Of a stretch of DNA of 64,000 bases, positions 17,922 through 25,709 are shown in pieces. The notes under the pieces are model-generated. The model worked only from the letters and a program-made list of their open reading frames with translations. It did no database searches and was not told where the DNA came from. The position numbers and the translations under genes are program-made. The DNA comes from Anaerolineaceae bacterium. GTDB lineage: Bacteria; Chloroflexota; Anaerolineae; Anaerolineales; Anaerolineaceae. The stretch spans positions 1-64,000 of the forward strand of contig JARKPB010000019.1 of NCBI GenBank assembly GCA_029975475.1. Direction: 5' to 3'. Position 1 is the stretch's first letter, and every line of letters begins with the position of its first letter.

Positions 17922-18977
17922 TTATTTAGAGGGCGTGTAATACTGATCCATATTCTCTTTGGTAACCACATTGGCTTTGGAGAAGAGTTTGCCGCATTTG
18001 GGCACTTCGCCGCCGACCAGGTAGTTATACAGGCGGATGGCCGGGTCGCGGCCGACATTGAAGGGATCAAGCGCGATGGTGGCGTAAATGGTGCCGCTCT
18101 TGACGAATTCCATAGTCTCGTCCACCATGTCAAACGAGACGACCCACACCTTGCCAGATTTTCCGCTGTCTTCAACTGCTTTGGCCGCGCCAAAGGGACC
18201 GCCAGCGGTCACGTAGATGCCGTTCAGATCCGGATAGGCGGTCATGAAGTCTTTCGCCTGGGTAAAAGCCACATCGGCTTTGTCCTGATTTTCGACCACA
18301 CCGACAATTTCGATACCGGGGGCTTTTTCTTTCATGTAGTCTTCAAAACCCTTACGGCGCAGTTCGTGGGCTTCAACTGAAAGGAAGCCAGTGATGATGG
18401 CGACTTTCCCTTTGTAGTTGAGGGCTTTTGCCATAGCTTCGCCGGCGGTGTAGCCGAGGGTATATTCATCGCCGCCCATGAAGAAGAGGCGCTTGTTGAC
18501 CGTGGCGGTTTCTGAGTCAAAGGTGGCTACAGGAATACCGGCATCCACAGCTTTGTCGATGTAGGGAGCCATGCCCGCGTCACCAGCGATGGTGGCGATG
18601 GCATCATAACCCTGGGTGATGGCAGATTCAATGGCCGCGCCAAAGACTTTGGCGGTATGATCATCGCCAGGAACAATCCAGTCCACAGTCACATTGTAGG
18701 GTTTGAGAATCTCGCCAGCTTTCAAGGTGCCAGCTTTGACCGGGATCCAGAAGGGGTTGTTCTCCAGCCCCAGCACGGCGATCTTGATGGGCTTATCCGA
18801 TTTCTTATCCACGGGCATAACCGTGCCTTCGTCATCCATCTGGCAGCCAGAATCAAAGGCGGGGCCGGGCGGCAGGGAAGGCTTTGCCGGGGCTTCGGGT
18901 TTTGCCGGAGCGCACGCGCTGACAAGCAGAGCCATCAACACCAGGATGGAAATGAGCATCCAGACAGTCTTTTTCAT
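17922..18977 (-). CDS. rbsB: Sugar ABC transporter substrate-binding lipoprotein (RbsB type)
   Basis: A 351-residue receptor. A lipoprotein signal peptide ends LLVSAC-APAKPEAP. The mature part is a type I binding fold of the sugar-binding family (PF13407-like): KPIKIAVLGLENNPFWIPV, QGYDAIATIAGDAGM, VATFDSETATVNKRLFFMGGDEY. The extended N-terminus and a Cys-containing stretch before the fold are unlike E. coli RbsB, so the ligand could be another pentose, a hexose or an inositol. It lies between rbsC and rbsA. Confidence 0.93.
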   Translation of the reverse strand: MKKTVWMLISILVLMALLVSACAPAKPEAPAKPSLPPGPAFDSGCQMDDEGTVMPVDKKSDKPIKIAVLGLENNPFWIPVKAGTLKAGEILKPYNVTVDWIVPGDDHTAKVFGAAIESAITQGYDAIATIAGDAGMAPYIDKAVDAGIPVATFDSETATVNKRLFFMGGDEYTLGYTAGEAMAKALNYKGKVAIITGFLSVEAHELRRKGFEDYMKEKAPGIEIVGVVENQDKADVAFTQAKDFMTAYPDLNGIYVTAGGPFGAAKAVEDSGKSGKVWVVSFDMVDETMEFVKSGTIYATIALDPFNVGRDPAIRLYNYLVGGEVPKCGKLFSKANVVTKENMDQYYTPSK

Positions 18978-19080
18978 CTTTTTTCTCCTTCACTCTTGGT
19001 TTCGGTCGGTTGAATTTTTGATCCGGGGATCGGGAAGATGCCACAAAATTATTACCGCAAAACACCTCCTCTTCGGCTGG

Positions 19081-20079
19081 TTAATGGCGGTTTGATCCGC
19101 GCCGTTGCAGTTGATCAGATGCGACCGCGAGAATAATCACCACGCCAATCGCGATGGTTTGCATGTACACCGGTAATTTGAGCAGGACGAAAGCGTTCCG
19201 TAAAACCGCCATGATCGCCGCGCCGATCACCGCGCCGTATATCGTGCCTTCTCCGCCGGCCAGGCTGGCGCCGCCAATGGCGACAGCGGCGATGACATCC
19301 AGTTCGTTGCCCAGCCCGGCATTGGTAGCGGAAGTGGACAGCAGACCGGCGTTCAAAATGCCGGCAAAGCCTGCCAGCGCCCCGGTGAGCGAGTAAACAA
19401 AAAGCTTCACCCGGGTGAGATTCACGCCGGACAGGCGGGCGGCAAGTTCATTACTGCCAACGGCGTATATCTGACGCCCGAGGACGGTGAATTTTAGGAA
19501 CAGGCTGAAAATGACCACCAGGATGACCATCAGAATCACCGGAAACGGCACGGGGCCGATGTACCCTGCGCCTAAAAAGTTGACAGCAGGGTCGCGCATG
19601 GGGATATTGCTGGCAACCGTTCCCTGCAGTCCAGAAGCAATCATGTAAGTCAATCCTCGGGCGATTGAAAGCATACCGAGGGTGGCGATGAAGGGGGCAA
19701 TTTTGACGCGGGTGATTAAGAAACCATTGATCAGCCCCAGGAACATGCCAAAACCGATCCCGACCACAACCGCCAGCCAGGGATTGAGTTCAGTGTAGAA
19801 GATCAGGCGGGCGGTGAGCATGGCCGAAGCTGCCAGGACAGAACCGACCGAAAGATCAATCCCGCCGGTCACGATCACCATGGTCATACCGATGGCCATG
19901 ATGGCGATGGTCGCCATCGAGCGCAGGACGTTGAAGATATTTTCAGAGAGGAGAAAATATGGGCTCAAGAAGCCCATGATGATGACCAGCAAAACCAGCG
20001 CCAGGAAAACTCCGGCTTCGCGCGTGCGCAAGAGGGTTTTAAGCGAGGTCTGGAAACGAGATGAGGGTGATTGAGACAT
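19081..20079 (-). CDS. rbsC: Sugar ABC transporter permease (RbsC type)
   Basis: A 332-residue inner-membrane permease with about ten helices. Family motifs are ILLSENIFNVLRSMATIAI (as SENIFNVLRSMATIA), GMTMVIVTGGIDLSVGSVLA and VAIGGASLAGGEGTIYGAVIGA. It is the first gene of the operon, about 80 bases after the promoter and operator. Order rbsC-rbsB-rbsA differs from the common rbsA-C-B order. Confidence 0.95.
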   Translation of the reverse strand: MSQSPSSRFQTSLKTLLRTREAGVFLALVLLVIIMGFLSPYFLLSENIFNVLRSMATIAIMAIGMTMVIVTGGIDLSVGSVLAASAMLTARLIFYTELNPWLAVVVGIGFGMFLGLINGFLITRVKIAPFIATLGMLSIARGLTYMIASGLQGTVASNIPMRDPAVNFLGAGYIGPVPFPVILMVILVVIFSLFLKFTVLGRQIYAVGSNELAARLSGVNLTRVKLFVYSLTGALAGFAGILNAGLLSTSATNAGLGNELDVIAAVAIGGASLAGGEGTIYGAVIGAAIMAVLRNAFVLLKLPVYMQTIAIGVVIILAVASDQLQRRGSNRH

Positions 20080-20161
20080 GAATGTTCCTGCTCCCTTTCA
20101 GCTGCCAAGGTGACCTGAAAAGATTGAGATGGGGGATGCTGTATTCTGGTTGGGGTTCTTG

Positions 20162-20229
20162 GTAAAACGTTTGCCAAAACCTTTGCGCAAACGTTTTACA
20201 CAGTATAGCACGGTTGGGAAAAATGTCAA
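20162..20229 (-). promoter_or_regulatory. Promoter and double LacI-type operator of the rbs operon
   Basis: On the minus strand a perfect -35 TTGACA (20229-20224) and a -10 TATACT (20207-20202) are 16 bases apart. Just downstream lies an operator block (20162-20199) with a perfect 12-bp inverted repeat, GTAAAACGTTTG and CAAACGTTTTAC, separated by 14 bases. The half nearer the promoter is identical over 24 bases to the MFS operator at 10256. The block covers the expected start site, so it fits repression. Confidence 0.88.
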
Positions 20230-20306
20230 GAGGAGATTAACGGAAGGTTAAATTAAAAATGCCGTCCGTTCTCGGGGACAGCGGGGGAACCGGCGAACGG
20301 ATGCGG

Positions 20307-21320
20307 TCAGGATGAAATTCTTTGGCAAGAATCGCGCACTACCAGCCTTGCGGGCAGCAAGGTTCTTTCGGGCCGGGCGGCTGGCTGGCCTTCGGCATGA
20401 ATCAGGCCCAGAAGCTGCTCGACCGCCTGGCGGGCCATCTCGGTCACCGGTTGGGCCATGGTGGTCAGGGCCGGGATGACCGCGGAGGCGATCTCGATAT
20501 CGTCATACCCCACGATGGAGATATCCCCCGGTACCGTCAGACCAGCGGTGCGGACGGCGCGCAGGGCGCCGATCGCCATGACATCATTGCAGGCAAAAAC
20601 GGCGGTCGGCGGCGGATCCAGGGTTAGGAGCTGGCGCATCGCCTCTTCCCCACCCTGCACGCGAAAATTTCCGGGCTGGATCCAGGCTTCTTGCACCGCG
20701 ATACCGGCTTCTTCCAGCGCCTGTCGGTACCCCGTTAGGCGCCCAAGACTGGCTGCCAGCGTTTTTGGCCCGGTGATGCAGGCGATGCGCCGGTGGCCAA
20801 GAGCGAGCAGGTAGCGGACGGCTTCCAACCCGCCGTTGACGTTATCAGCCAGGACCACCGGCGCGTCCAGGTCAGGGGCTTCGCGGTCAAGAACCACGAC
20901 CGGCACCTGCGGATGGATCAGTTCCGCCAGCGGCTGGGTCTGCTTTCCGGTCGGGATAAATAGGATGCCGTCCACCTGTTTTGCCAGCAGCGCTTCAATA
21001 TAGGTGCGCTCTTTCACCGGATTATCATCGGTATTGCAGAGAATGACGCTGTAGCCGTGATTAAAGCCCTGGTCTTCAATCAGACGGGCGAGTTCGGCAA
21101 AATATGGGTTGGAGTTATCCGGGATGACCAGCCCGATGGTGCTGGTTTCACCGCGGCGCAATCCGCGCGCGAGGGTATTGGGTCGGTAACCGAGTTCCTG
21201 CATGGCCTGCAGCACCTGATCGCGCAGAGGACCGCTGACTGTTCGGGTCTGGTTGATGACATGCGAAACCGTGGTGATCGAAACCCCCGCCCGGCGGGCA
21301 ACATCTTTGATCGTGACCAT
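20307..21320 (-). CDS. LacI-family transcriptional regulator, second copy
   Basis: A 337-residue LacI-type repressor from the ATG at 21320, which has AAGGA eight bases upstream; the open frame runs further back, but that part has no ribosome site. HTH is TIKDVARRAGVSITTVSHVIN, followed by a sugar-sensor domain with VIPDNSNPYFAELARLIED and ITGPKTLAASLGRL. It lies upstream of the rbs operon on the same strand, in its own transcription unit with a half-matching operator at 21342-21360, suggesting autoregulation. A paralogue of the operon-encoded LacI. Confidence 0.92.
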   Translation of the reverse strand: MVTIKDVARRAGVSITTVSHVINQTRTVSGPLRDQVLQAMQELGYRPNTLARGLRRGETSTIGLVIPDNSNPYFAELARLIEDQGFNHGYSVILCNTDDNPVKERTYIEALLAKQVDGILFIPTGKQTQPLAELIHPQVPVVVLDREAPDLDAPVVLADNVNGGLEAVRYLLALGHRRIACITGPKTLAASLGRLTGYRQALEEAGIAVQEAWIQPGNFRVQGGEEAMRQLLTLDPPPTAVFACNDVMAIGALRAVRTAGLTVPGDISIVGYDDIEIASAVIPALTTMAQPVTEMARQAVEQLLGLIHAEGQPAARPERTLLPARLVVRDSCQRISS

Positions 21321-21341
21321 GCGGTTGTCCTTAGTTCCTGC

Positions 21342-21360
21342 AGTTTTGGCAAACGATTGC
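21342..21360 (-). promoter_or_regulatory. LacI-type operator upstream of the second lacI gene
   Basis: The minus strand reads GCAATCGTTTGCCAAAACT here. The 13 bases CGTTTGCCAAAAC are the same as 20168-20180 in the rbs operator block. It lies just before the ribosome site of the lacI gene at 21320. Confidence 0.6.
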
Positions 21361-21614
21361 TGTAAATAATTATAGAAGATTTTGAAATTTTCAAACGCTC
21401 CGGCGCGCAGAGGAGATGGGAGACTGAGAATGGTGAATGCCTCTCCTCTGTCTGCATCCATCAAAGCCGCGGGCTTCCAGGATAATGAATATCCACCCAC
21501 TCCTTCCAGTGGAATCAAATCTACCAAGTAGCCGCACGGTTGCAGCGCGGCCCGCGCCAGAAAAAGTATGAATATTCGACTATACGCAATTTTATCTTTA
21601 TCATCGTTCCTGAA

Positions 21615-21815
21615 TGCAGATTTTGCAGTCAGGCCAGAAGGCAGAATCTGCCCCCTGCCCTGACTGGCGCGCGCCTGCCGGCAATTTTTGCCTGCTGGCC
21701 TGAGGGCAAGAATTACCTGCCGGCCTGAAGGCGGATTTTTCCGGCGGGCCTGCGGGCATTTTTTGCCCGCCTCAAGGATGCAGGATTTGCACCCCTGGTG
21801 AGTGCAGATTTTGCA
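21615..21815. repeat. Array of short inverted repeats with A/T-rich loops, candidate centromere
   Basis: A gene-free stretch (21361-21891) holds at least seven small hairpins. TGCA-GATTT-TGCA occurs at 21615-21627 and again, identical, at 21803-21815, and a variant at 21779-21791. Between them are GGCAGA-A-TCTGCC (21640-21652), GGCAA-TTT-TTGCC (21680-21692), CGGA-TTTT-TCCG (21732-21743) and GCGGGCA-TTTTT-TGCCCGC (21752-21770). The middle units repeat roughly every 25 bases with GGCCTG between them. The array lies directly 3' of the RHH gene of the parA1 operon, so it may be a partition site; this is inference. Confidence 0.6.
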
Positions 21816-21827
21816 CCTGATTCTTAA

Positions 21828-21857
21828 TTAACGACTCTTAACGACTTTAACATCTTT
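21828..21857. repeat. Three 10-bp tandem repeats, helically phased
   Basis: TTAACGACTC (21828-21837), TTAACGACTT (21838-21847) and TAACATCTTT (21848-21857) follow one another. The one-turn spacing suits cooperative binding by a small DNA-binding protein such as the RHH protein encoded next to it. Confidence 0.6.
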
Positions 21858-21881
21858 AAAACAGAGTCAGGATATCCGTGT

Positions 21882-21895
21882 GTAACCGCGGTTAC
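21882..21895. repeat. Perfect 14-bp palindrome, candidate parS copy 1
   Basis: GTAACCGCGGTTAC at the 3' end of the RHH gene, overlapping its stop codon. A word of 14 bases, TGTGTAACCGCGGT (21879-21892), recurs on the minus strand at 23356-23343. Confidence 0.55.
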
Positions 21896-22314
21896 GAATC
21901 GCGGGCGCGGGTTTTTCTGGAACGCTCTGAAAATTGGTACAGTTCGGGCAGTTCAAGATTCCAGTCATAGCGCGGACTGCGCGAGGGGGTCTTGAATTTT
22001 CCCAGATCCAGGGCGCCGCTGTCCAGATCCTGAAAGAAGCGCAGCAGCGCCAGGGCGGCCAGCTGGCTGGCGGGAACGCGAAGGGAATCAGATAGTTGCT
22101 TAAGGCGCTGACGCAGGACGGGCGGCAGATCATACGTGGCGCGCTGCGGTTTGCGTGCCTGGATCTTGGCGCGCTCGCGGGCCAGTTTTTCGCGCTGGCG
22201 GCGCGGCAGGCTGGCTTCGCTCCAGCGGCGCTCCATCGCTTCGGTCAGCGACTGCACCGACGGATCGAGTTCCAGCGAGCGGTCGGAGGCGGGGCGGGAT
22301 TTTGGGTCAGGCAT
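21892..22314 (-). CDS. Ribbon-helix-helix DNA-binding partner of ParA1
   Basis: A 140-residue protein whose ATG at 22314 overlaps the end of parA1 by eight bases (ATGCCTGA), so the two are translationally coupled. The N-terminal third is charged and likely disordered. The central part, ATYDLPPVLRQRLKQLSDSL, followed by RVPASQLAALALLRFF, reads as a short strand and two helices of the Arc/CopG ribbon-helix-helix fold. A ParA followed by an RHH protein is the layout of type Ib partition (ParF/ParG). The repeats directly downstream are its likely target (inference). Confidence 0.65.
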   Translation of the reverse strand: MPDPKSRPASDRSLELDPSVQSLTEAMERRWSEASLPRRQREKLARERAKIQARKPQRATYDLPPVLRQRLKQLSDSLRVPASQLAALALLRFFQDLDSGALDLGKFKTPSRSPRYDWNLELPELYQFSERSRKTRARDS

Positions 22315-23089
22315 GCAGCACCTCTTCGAGACGGTCAAGCGCCTGCCAGTAACCGCCAACCCGCCGGCCGTTTTCGGGGTAGCCGCGCATGGCGGTACAG
22401 TCAGGGTGGTATTCGAGCAGGGTCTTACCCAGCGCGGGGGCTTCGCGCACGCGGGTGTCCTGCGGGATGGGCGGCCAGACGCGGCGGCCGAAGGCTTTTC
22501 CGACCGCCTGGATCTGTAAAAAGGTCTCGCGGGTGGTGCGTTCAAAAAAGGTGGGCAGCACGGCGTACCCGAGGAAGGCGTGACCGCGGCGGGCGACCTC
22601 CGCCATGGTCTTCAACAGCTCCTGAACGCCGTCAATCGCCAGGGCGTCCAGCCGGGTGGGGATGACGACAAAATCAGCCGCCGTCAGCCCGTTGATGTGC
22701 AGGACATCCAGCGAGGGCGCCAGGTCAAGCAGCACCACATCGTAGGGGCTGCGGCGAAGGAGGTCGGCGAGGATGGATTCGCGGAAGTCCGAAAGGGTGA
22801 CAGCGCGCTTGACCTGCTCGGTGGATTTATCACCGGCGATGATCTCCAGGTTGGGGCGGGCGCGCACCGCCACTTCCGACAGCGGGGCTGACTCGACCAC
22901 CAGGCGGTAAAGGGAAGGCTGGCGCGGCAGACCGAGCGCCAGGGCGACATGACCCTGCGGATCCAGATCGACCAGCAGGGCGCGCTTTCCGCGCGCCGCC
23001 AGCGCGTGCGCCAGCGTGACCGCGGAGGTGGTCTTGCCGACCCCGCCCTTCTGATTGGCGAAAGCGATGATCTTCACAGCAGTTTGCAC
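22307..23089 (-). CDS. parA: ParA-family partition ATPase 1
   Basis: A 260-residue Walker-type ATPase with the deviant Walker A motif KGGVGKTT near residue 14 and VDLDPQGHVALALG as Walker A'. Walker B is DVVLLDLAPS. It has no N-terminal DNA-binding extension, as expected of type Ib ParA (ParF-like). It is followed by the RHH gene with an eight-base overlap, and preceded by a region with three copies of a 13-bp element. Role in moving DNA along the nucleoid follows family knowledge. Confidence 0.85.
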   Translation of the reverse strand: MQTAVKIIAFANQKGGVGKTTSAVTLAHALAARGKRALLVDLDPQGHVALALGLPRQPSLYRLVVESAPLSEVAVRARPNLEIIAGDKSTEQVKRAVTLSDFRESILADLLRRSPYDVVLLDLAPSLDVLHINGLTAADFVVIPTRLDALAIDGVQELLKTMAEVARRGHAFLGYAVLPTFFERTTRETFLQIQAVGKAFGRRVWPPIPQDTRVREAPALGKTLLEYHPDCTAMRGYPENGRRVGGYWQALDRLEEVLHA

Positions 23090-23131
23090 GGGCGGCCGCG
23101 AAGATTTCCTTCGTGCGAAAAAAAGCGAAGA

Positions 23132-23225
23132 AAGGGTCGCCCCTTGATTGATTATAGGGATTTTAGGCCAAAACGCAAGCGCGACCCTAAGGGGCGACCC
23201 TTATTTTAACCCAGGGTCGCCCCTT
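23132..23225. repeat. Three copies of AGGGTCGCCCCTT upstream of parA1
   Basis: AAGGGTCGCCCCTT lies at 23132-23145 (plus), 23202-23189 (minus) and, as AGGGTCGCCCCTT, at 23213-23225 (plus). The last two form a 13-bp perfect hairpin with an 11-base loop. They fill part of the 344-base gene-free region 23090-23433. The rest of that region holds another hairpin (ACCCGCGAG near 23260, with CTCG and CGGGT on the other side), the second palindrome at 23338 and the parB terminator. Confidence 0.7.
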
Positions 23226-23337
23226 GAAGCGCCAGGAAGGCTGAAAAGCCGTTCTTTTTACCCGCGAGATAACTCGAATCGGGTCGGAAAAAACGGACGG
23301 TTTTTGCGCGTCTTTAGGCTGTGCCGCGGGGCGGAAA

Positions 23338-23355
23338 GTGTTACCGCGGTTACAC
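23338..23355. repeat. 18-bp near-perfect palindrome, candidate parS copy 2
   Basis: GTGTTACCGCGGTTACAC has one mismatched pair. Its minus strand shares a 14-base word with the palindrome at 21882-21895. The two copies bracket the parA1-RHH operon. Confidence 0.55.
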
Positions 23356-23385
23356 ATTTTCGAAAGGGGTGAGGGTTTAAAAGGC

Positions 23386-23407
23386 GCAGCCGGCACGCGC
23401 CGGCTGC
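23386..23407 (-). terminator. Terminator of the parA2-parB operon
   Basis: GCAGCCGGC (23386-23394), loop ACGC, GCCGGCTGC (23399-23407). On the minus strand the stem is followed by GCCTTTTAAA. Confidence 0.65.
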
Positions 23408-23433
23408 CGATCCTGAAAGCGCAAAAGTTTGTT

Positions 23434-24603
23434 TCAGCGCCTGCCCTGCTGGGCGCGGCGGGTTACCCGGGCTTCCAGCATGCGGGAGAGTTCCCCGAGC
23501 AGCACGATGATGCCTTCAGCCTGGTTGCTGACGATCAGCGCATCGGCGATCTCGTCCAGCGCCTGAGCCTGGCCGAACTCGTCCAGATCGGCGATCAGAA
23601 AGGCAAAGCGGCGCAGGGAGCGCAGAGCCTGACGGGAGGGGTCCAGCGGCGGGCGCGGCTCGACCTGGCGCGGGCGGCTTTCGGCGGGAGCGGGGTTAAG
23701 CGGGGCAGAGGCGTTCAGCTCGGCGACGTCATCCGAGGTCAGGGCGTTCTGGATGCTGGCGCGCAGCAGGCGTTCCCACTGCTGGGCGGGAGCGCTCAGC
23801 ACCTCGCGCAGCACCCGCTCGGGCAAGCGGTGGCGGTCAGCCAGTTCGAGCAGGTGGGAAGGCAGCTGGAGGATGTTGAGCAGCTGGACCATGCGCGGGC
23901 GGGTGAGCTGCATAATCGGTATCAGCCGGTCCCACAGGCCGGTGGGCATGCGCTGGGCGCGCGCCTGGCGAAAATAATCAAACTCATCGGCCAGCCCCGG
24001 ATCGGGGGCGATGTCTAATTCAGCTAGGATCAGCGCCGCCACCTCGCAGGCCTGCCCCACCGCGGAAGGCGGTTCGGCGTGGCGGTTTTCCAGCACCTGG
24101 CGCTGGCGGGTGGGCGCGCGGACAACCTCAACGCGCAGCAGGGGTTCCTGCTCGGCGCGGGTGGCGACCCGCTGCAGGCAGGCGGCCCAGAAGCGGCGTT
24201 CGCCCGTTTCAATTTGGAACAGGTAGCGCCCGCCGGGCAGGGAAACCCAGGAACCGGTGATGGCTTTGATCTGGCCGTGCTCGCCAAATGAATCGCCCAT
24301 GGCCAGCAGCCGCTCTACCTCGGCGTGCTGAAGCGGGTCAGCGCGGGCCATCGCCAGCCATTCGGCCGCGGCCTGATAGCAGTCCATCTCGCCGCTGAAG
24401 AAAGCGGCGCGCAGGCTGGCCGGCAGCAGCCGGCGCGGTTGAAAGCGGTCCGGCAGCATCTGGCTGGGCGCCAGGCGCTCGATGCGCTCCATTTCGGGCG
24501 GGGTCTCGGCGGGGCTGAGCGGAGCCAGCGGCGCGGGCGGCTGATCGGGGTGTTCCGCGCCGGGGAAATCATCAAAAGCGTTAAAGCGTTTGCGGGGGCT
24601 CAT
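23434..24603 (-). CDS. parB: ParB-like partition protein
   Basis: A 389-residue protein from ATG 24603, with AAAGGAC before it. The N-terminal half has the ParB/Srx pattern: a region like LAPSQMLPDRFQPRRLLP near residue 50, then ETGERRFWAACLQ near residue 140, which matches box II (GERR) of the CTP-binding ParB domain. A helical middle part (residues ~200-270, with an HTH-like LIPIMQLTRPRMVQLLNI) could bind DNA. The tail is proline-rich followed by a helical region for dimerisation. It is more diverged than standard chromosomal ParB, so its site may differ from the common parS. It follows parA2 by 33 bases. Confidence 0.75.
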   Translation of the reverse strand: MSPRKRFNAFDDFPGAEHPDQPPAPLAPLSPAETPPEMERIERLAPSQMLPDRFQPRRLLPASLRAAFFSGEMDCYQAAAEWLAMARADPLQHAEVERLLAMGDSFGEHGQIKAITGSWVSLPGGRYLFQIETGERRFWAACLQRVATRAEQEPLLRVEVVRAPTRQRQVLENRHAEPPSAVGQACEVAALILAELDIAPDPGLADEFDYFRQARAQRMPTGLWDRLIPIMQLTRPRMVQLLNILQLPSHLLELADRHRLPERVLREVLSAPAQQWERLLRASIQNALTSDDVAELNASAPLNPAPAESRPRQVEPRPPLDPSRQALRSLRRFAFLIADLDEFGQAQALDEIADALIVSNQAEGIIVLLGELSRMLEARVTRRAQQGRR

Positions 24604-24636
24604 GGGCGTCCTTTCCACCCGTGGCAGACGGGGTGC

Positions 24637-25479
24637 TCATTTCTTGCGCCGCGCGGCGGCCAGAACCAGTTCCACCAGGCGGGCGTATTCCTGAGAAGCG
24701 CGCGAGGAAGAAGAAAGCTGCCCGGGGCTGCGCTGGCGCGGCGGGCGGTAGGTGAAAATATCCATGTGGCTGGAGTGGGCGTAGGCCAGGTCAGAGGATT
24801 TGTGAATCGGCGGCAGCACCTGGCGCGGATAGCGCTTTTCCAGTTCGGTCATGATCTCCTGAGCCTCGGCCCGCACCTCTTCAACCAGGGTGGGCAGGTA
24901 GCCAAAGACGCCCAGCTGCGGGCGGAAGTGCGCCCGCACCTGTTCGATCGTGCGCTGCAGCTCGCGCAGCCCCGAAACGCCCAGATAGCTGGTTTCGACC
25001 GGGATGATGACTGAGTCGGCCGCCACCAGCGCGTTCACCAGCAGATCGCCGGTGTTGGGCGGCGTGTCGATGATGATGAAATCAAAATCCTTTTGCAGAC
25101 CGGCGAGCGCGCGCGCCAGGCGGGTCTCGTTGGCCATCAGGGTCGGGAGGGTGCGGGCGGCTTCGACCATGCCGTCGCGGTTGGAAGGCAGGAAAAATAA
25201 GTTGGCGTGATGGCTGGCCTGGCGCAACATGCGCTGGGGGCTGGGCGGCGGGGTCTCGGTGAGCAGCGCTACCAGCGACTGGGGGGCCGGCGCCTGCCAC
25301 TGTTCATACCCGACGGCCAGCAGCGCGTGCCCCTGCGGATCCATATCCACCAGCAGCACCCGACCGCCAGATGTGGGGTCAGCGCCCAGCGCGAGCGCCA
25401 GTCCTGCGGCAAGATTGACCGCCGTGGTGGTCTTGCCCACCCCGCCTTTCTCGTTTGCAATTGTGAGCGTGATTGCCAT
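24637..25479 (-). CDS. parA: ParA-family partition ATPase 2 (Soj-like)
   Basis: A 280-residue ATPase, with deviant Walker A KGGVGKTTTAVNLAAGLA, Walker A' VDMDPQGHALLAVG and Walker B FIIIDTPPNTG. It reads as a chromosomal/plasmid Soj-type ParA and pairs with the ParB gene just downstream. It begins a leftward operon; the 230-base region before it (25480-25709) also drives the rightward AAA ATPase. Confidence 0.88.
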   Translation of the reverse strand: MAITLTIANEKGGVGKTTTAVNLAAGLALALGADPTSGGRVLLVDMDPQGHALLAVGYEQWQAPAPQSLVALLTETPPPSPQRMLRQASHHANLFFLPSNRDGMVEAARTLPTLMANETRLARALAGLQKDFDFIIIDTPPNTGDLLVNALVAADSVIIPVETSYLGVSGLRELQRTIEQVRAHFRPQLGVFGYLPTLVEEVRAEAQEIMTELEKRYPRQVLPPIHKSSDLAYAHSSHMDIFTYRPPRQRSPGQLSSSSRASQEYARLVELVLAAARRKK

Positions 25480-25654
25480 TGCGTTCTTCCCGGGCTAAAG
25501 TTGGCGCGAAAGGGTCAGAATTATTGCGATTTTCTGTTCTTTCGCAGTTTTTCCACTAAATCATCCCATCTGGTACAATATTAGCATAGATAGGGCGGAA
25601 AGACAACCAATTTAAAGAAAATATCGTAATTCTTCTGATTTTCACCAAAAGTTA

Positions 25655-25683
25655 TTGTAATTAATCGGAAAAGGTGTCATAAT
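25655..25683 (+). promoter_or_regulatory. Predicted promoter of the AAA ATPase gene
   Basis: TTGTAA (25655-25660), 17 bases, CATAAT (25678-25683) just before the ribosome site AGGAGGA at 25694. The divergent region 25480-25709 is AT-rich. It also contains a degenerate repeat (AATTATTGCGATTTTC near 25520 and AATTCTTCTGATTTTC near 25628). I saw no perfect DnaA box. Confidence 0.45.
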
Positions 25684-25709
25684 TGACCTCAGCAGGAGGA
25701 GTGAACCGC

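Noticed and set aside
21601-21815. CRISPR array
   Set aside because: Units are short, unequal hairpins, not identical repeats with unique spacers, and no cas gene is near. The DUF2779 nuclease-like gene is far away and not Cas4.
23260-23284. tRNA-like hairpin with GATAACTCGAATCGGGT
   Set aside because: It is a single nested stem with no acceptor, D or anticodon arms; not a tRNA.
25480-25709. Chromosomal oriC with DnaA boxes
   Set aside because: The region is AT-rich and lies between parA2 and the AAA gene, but no TTATCCACA-type box is present, nor dnaA/dnaN.
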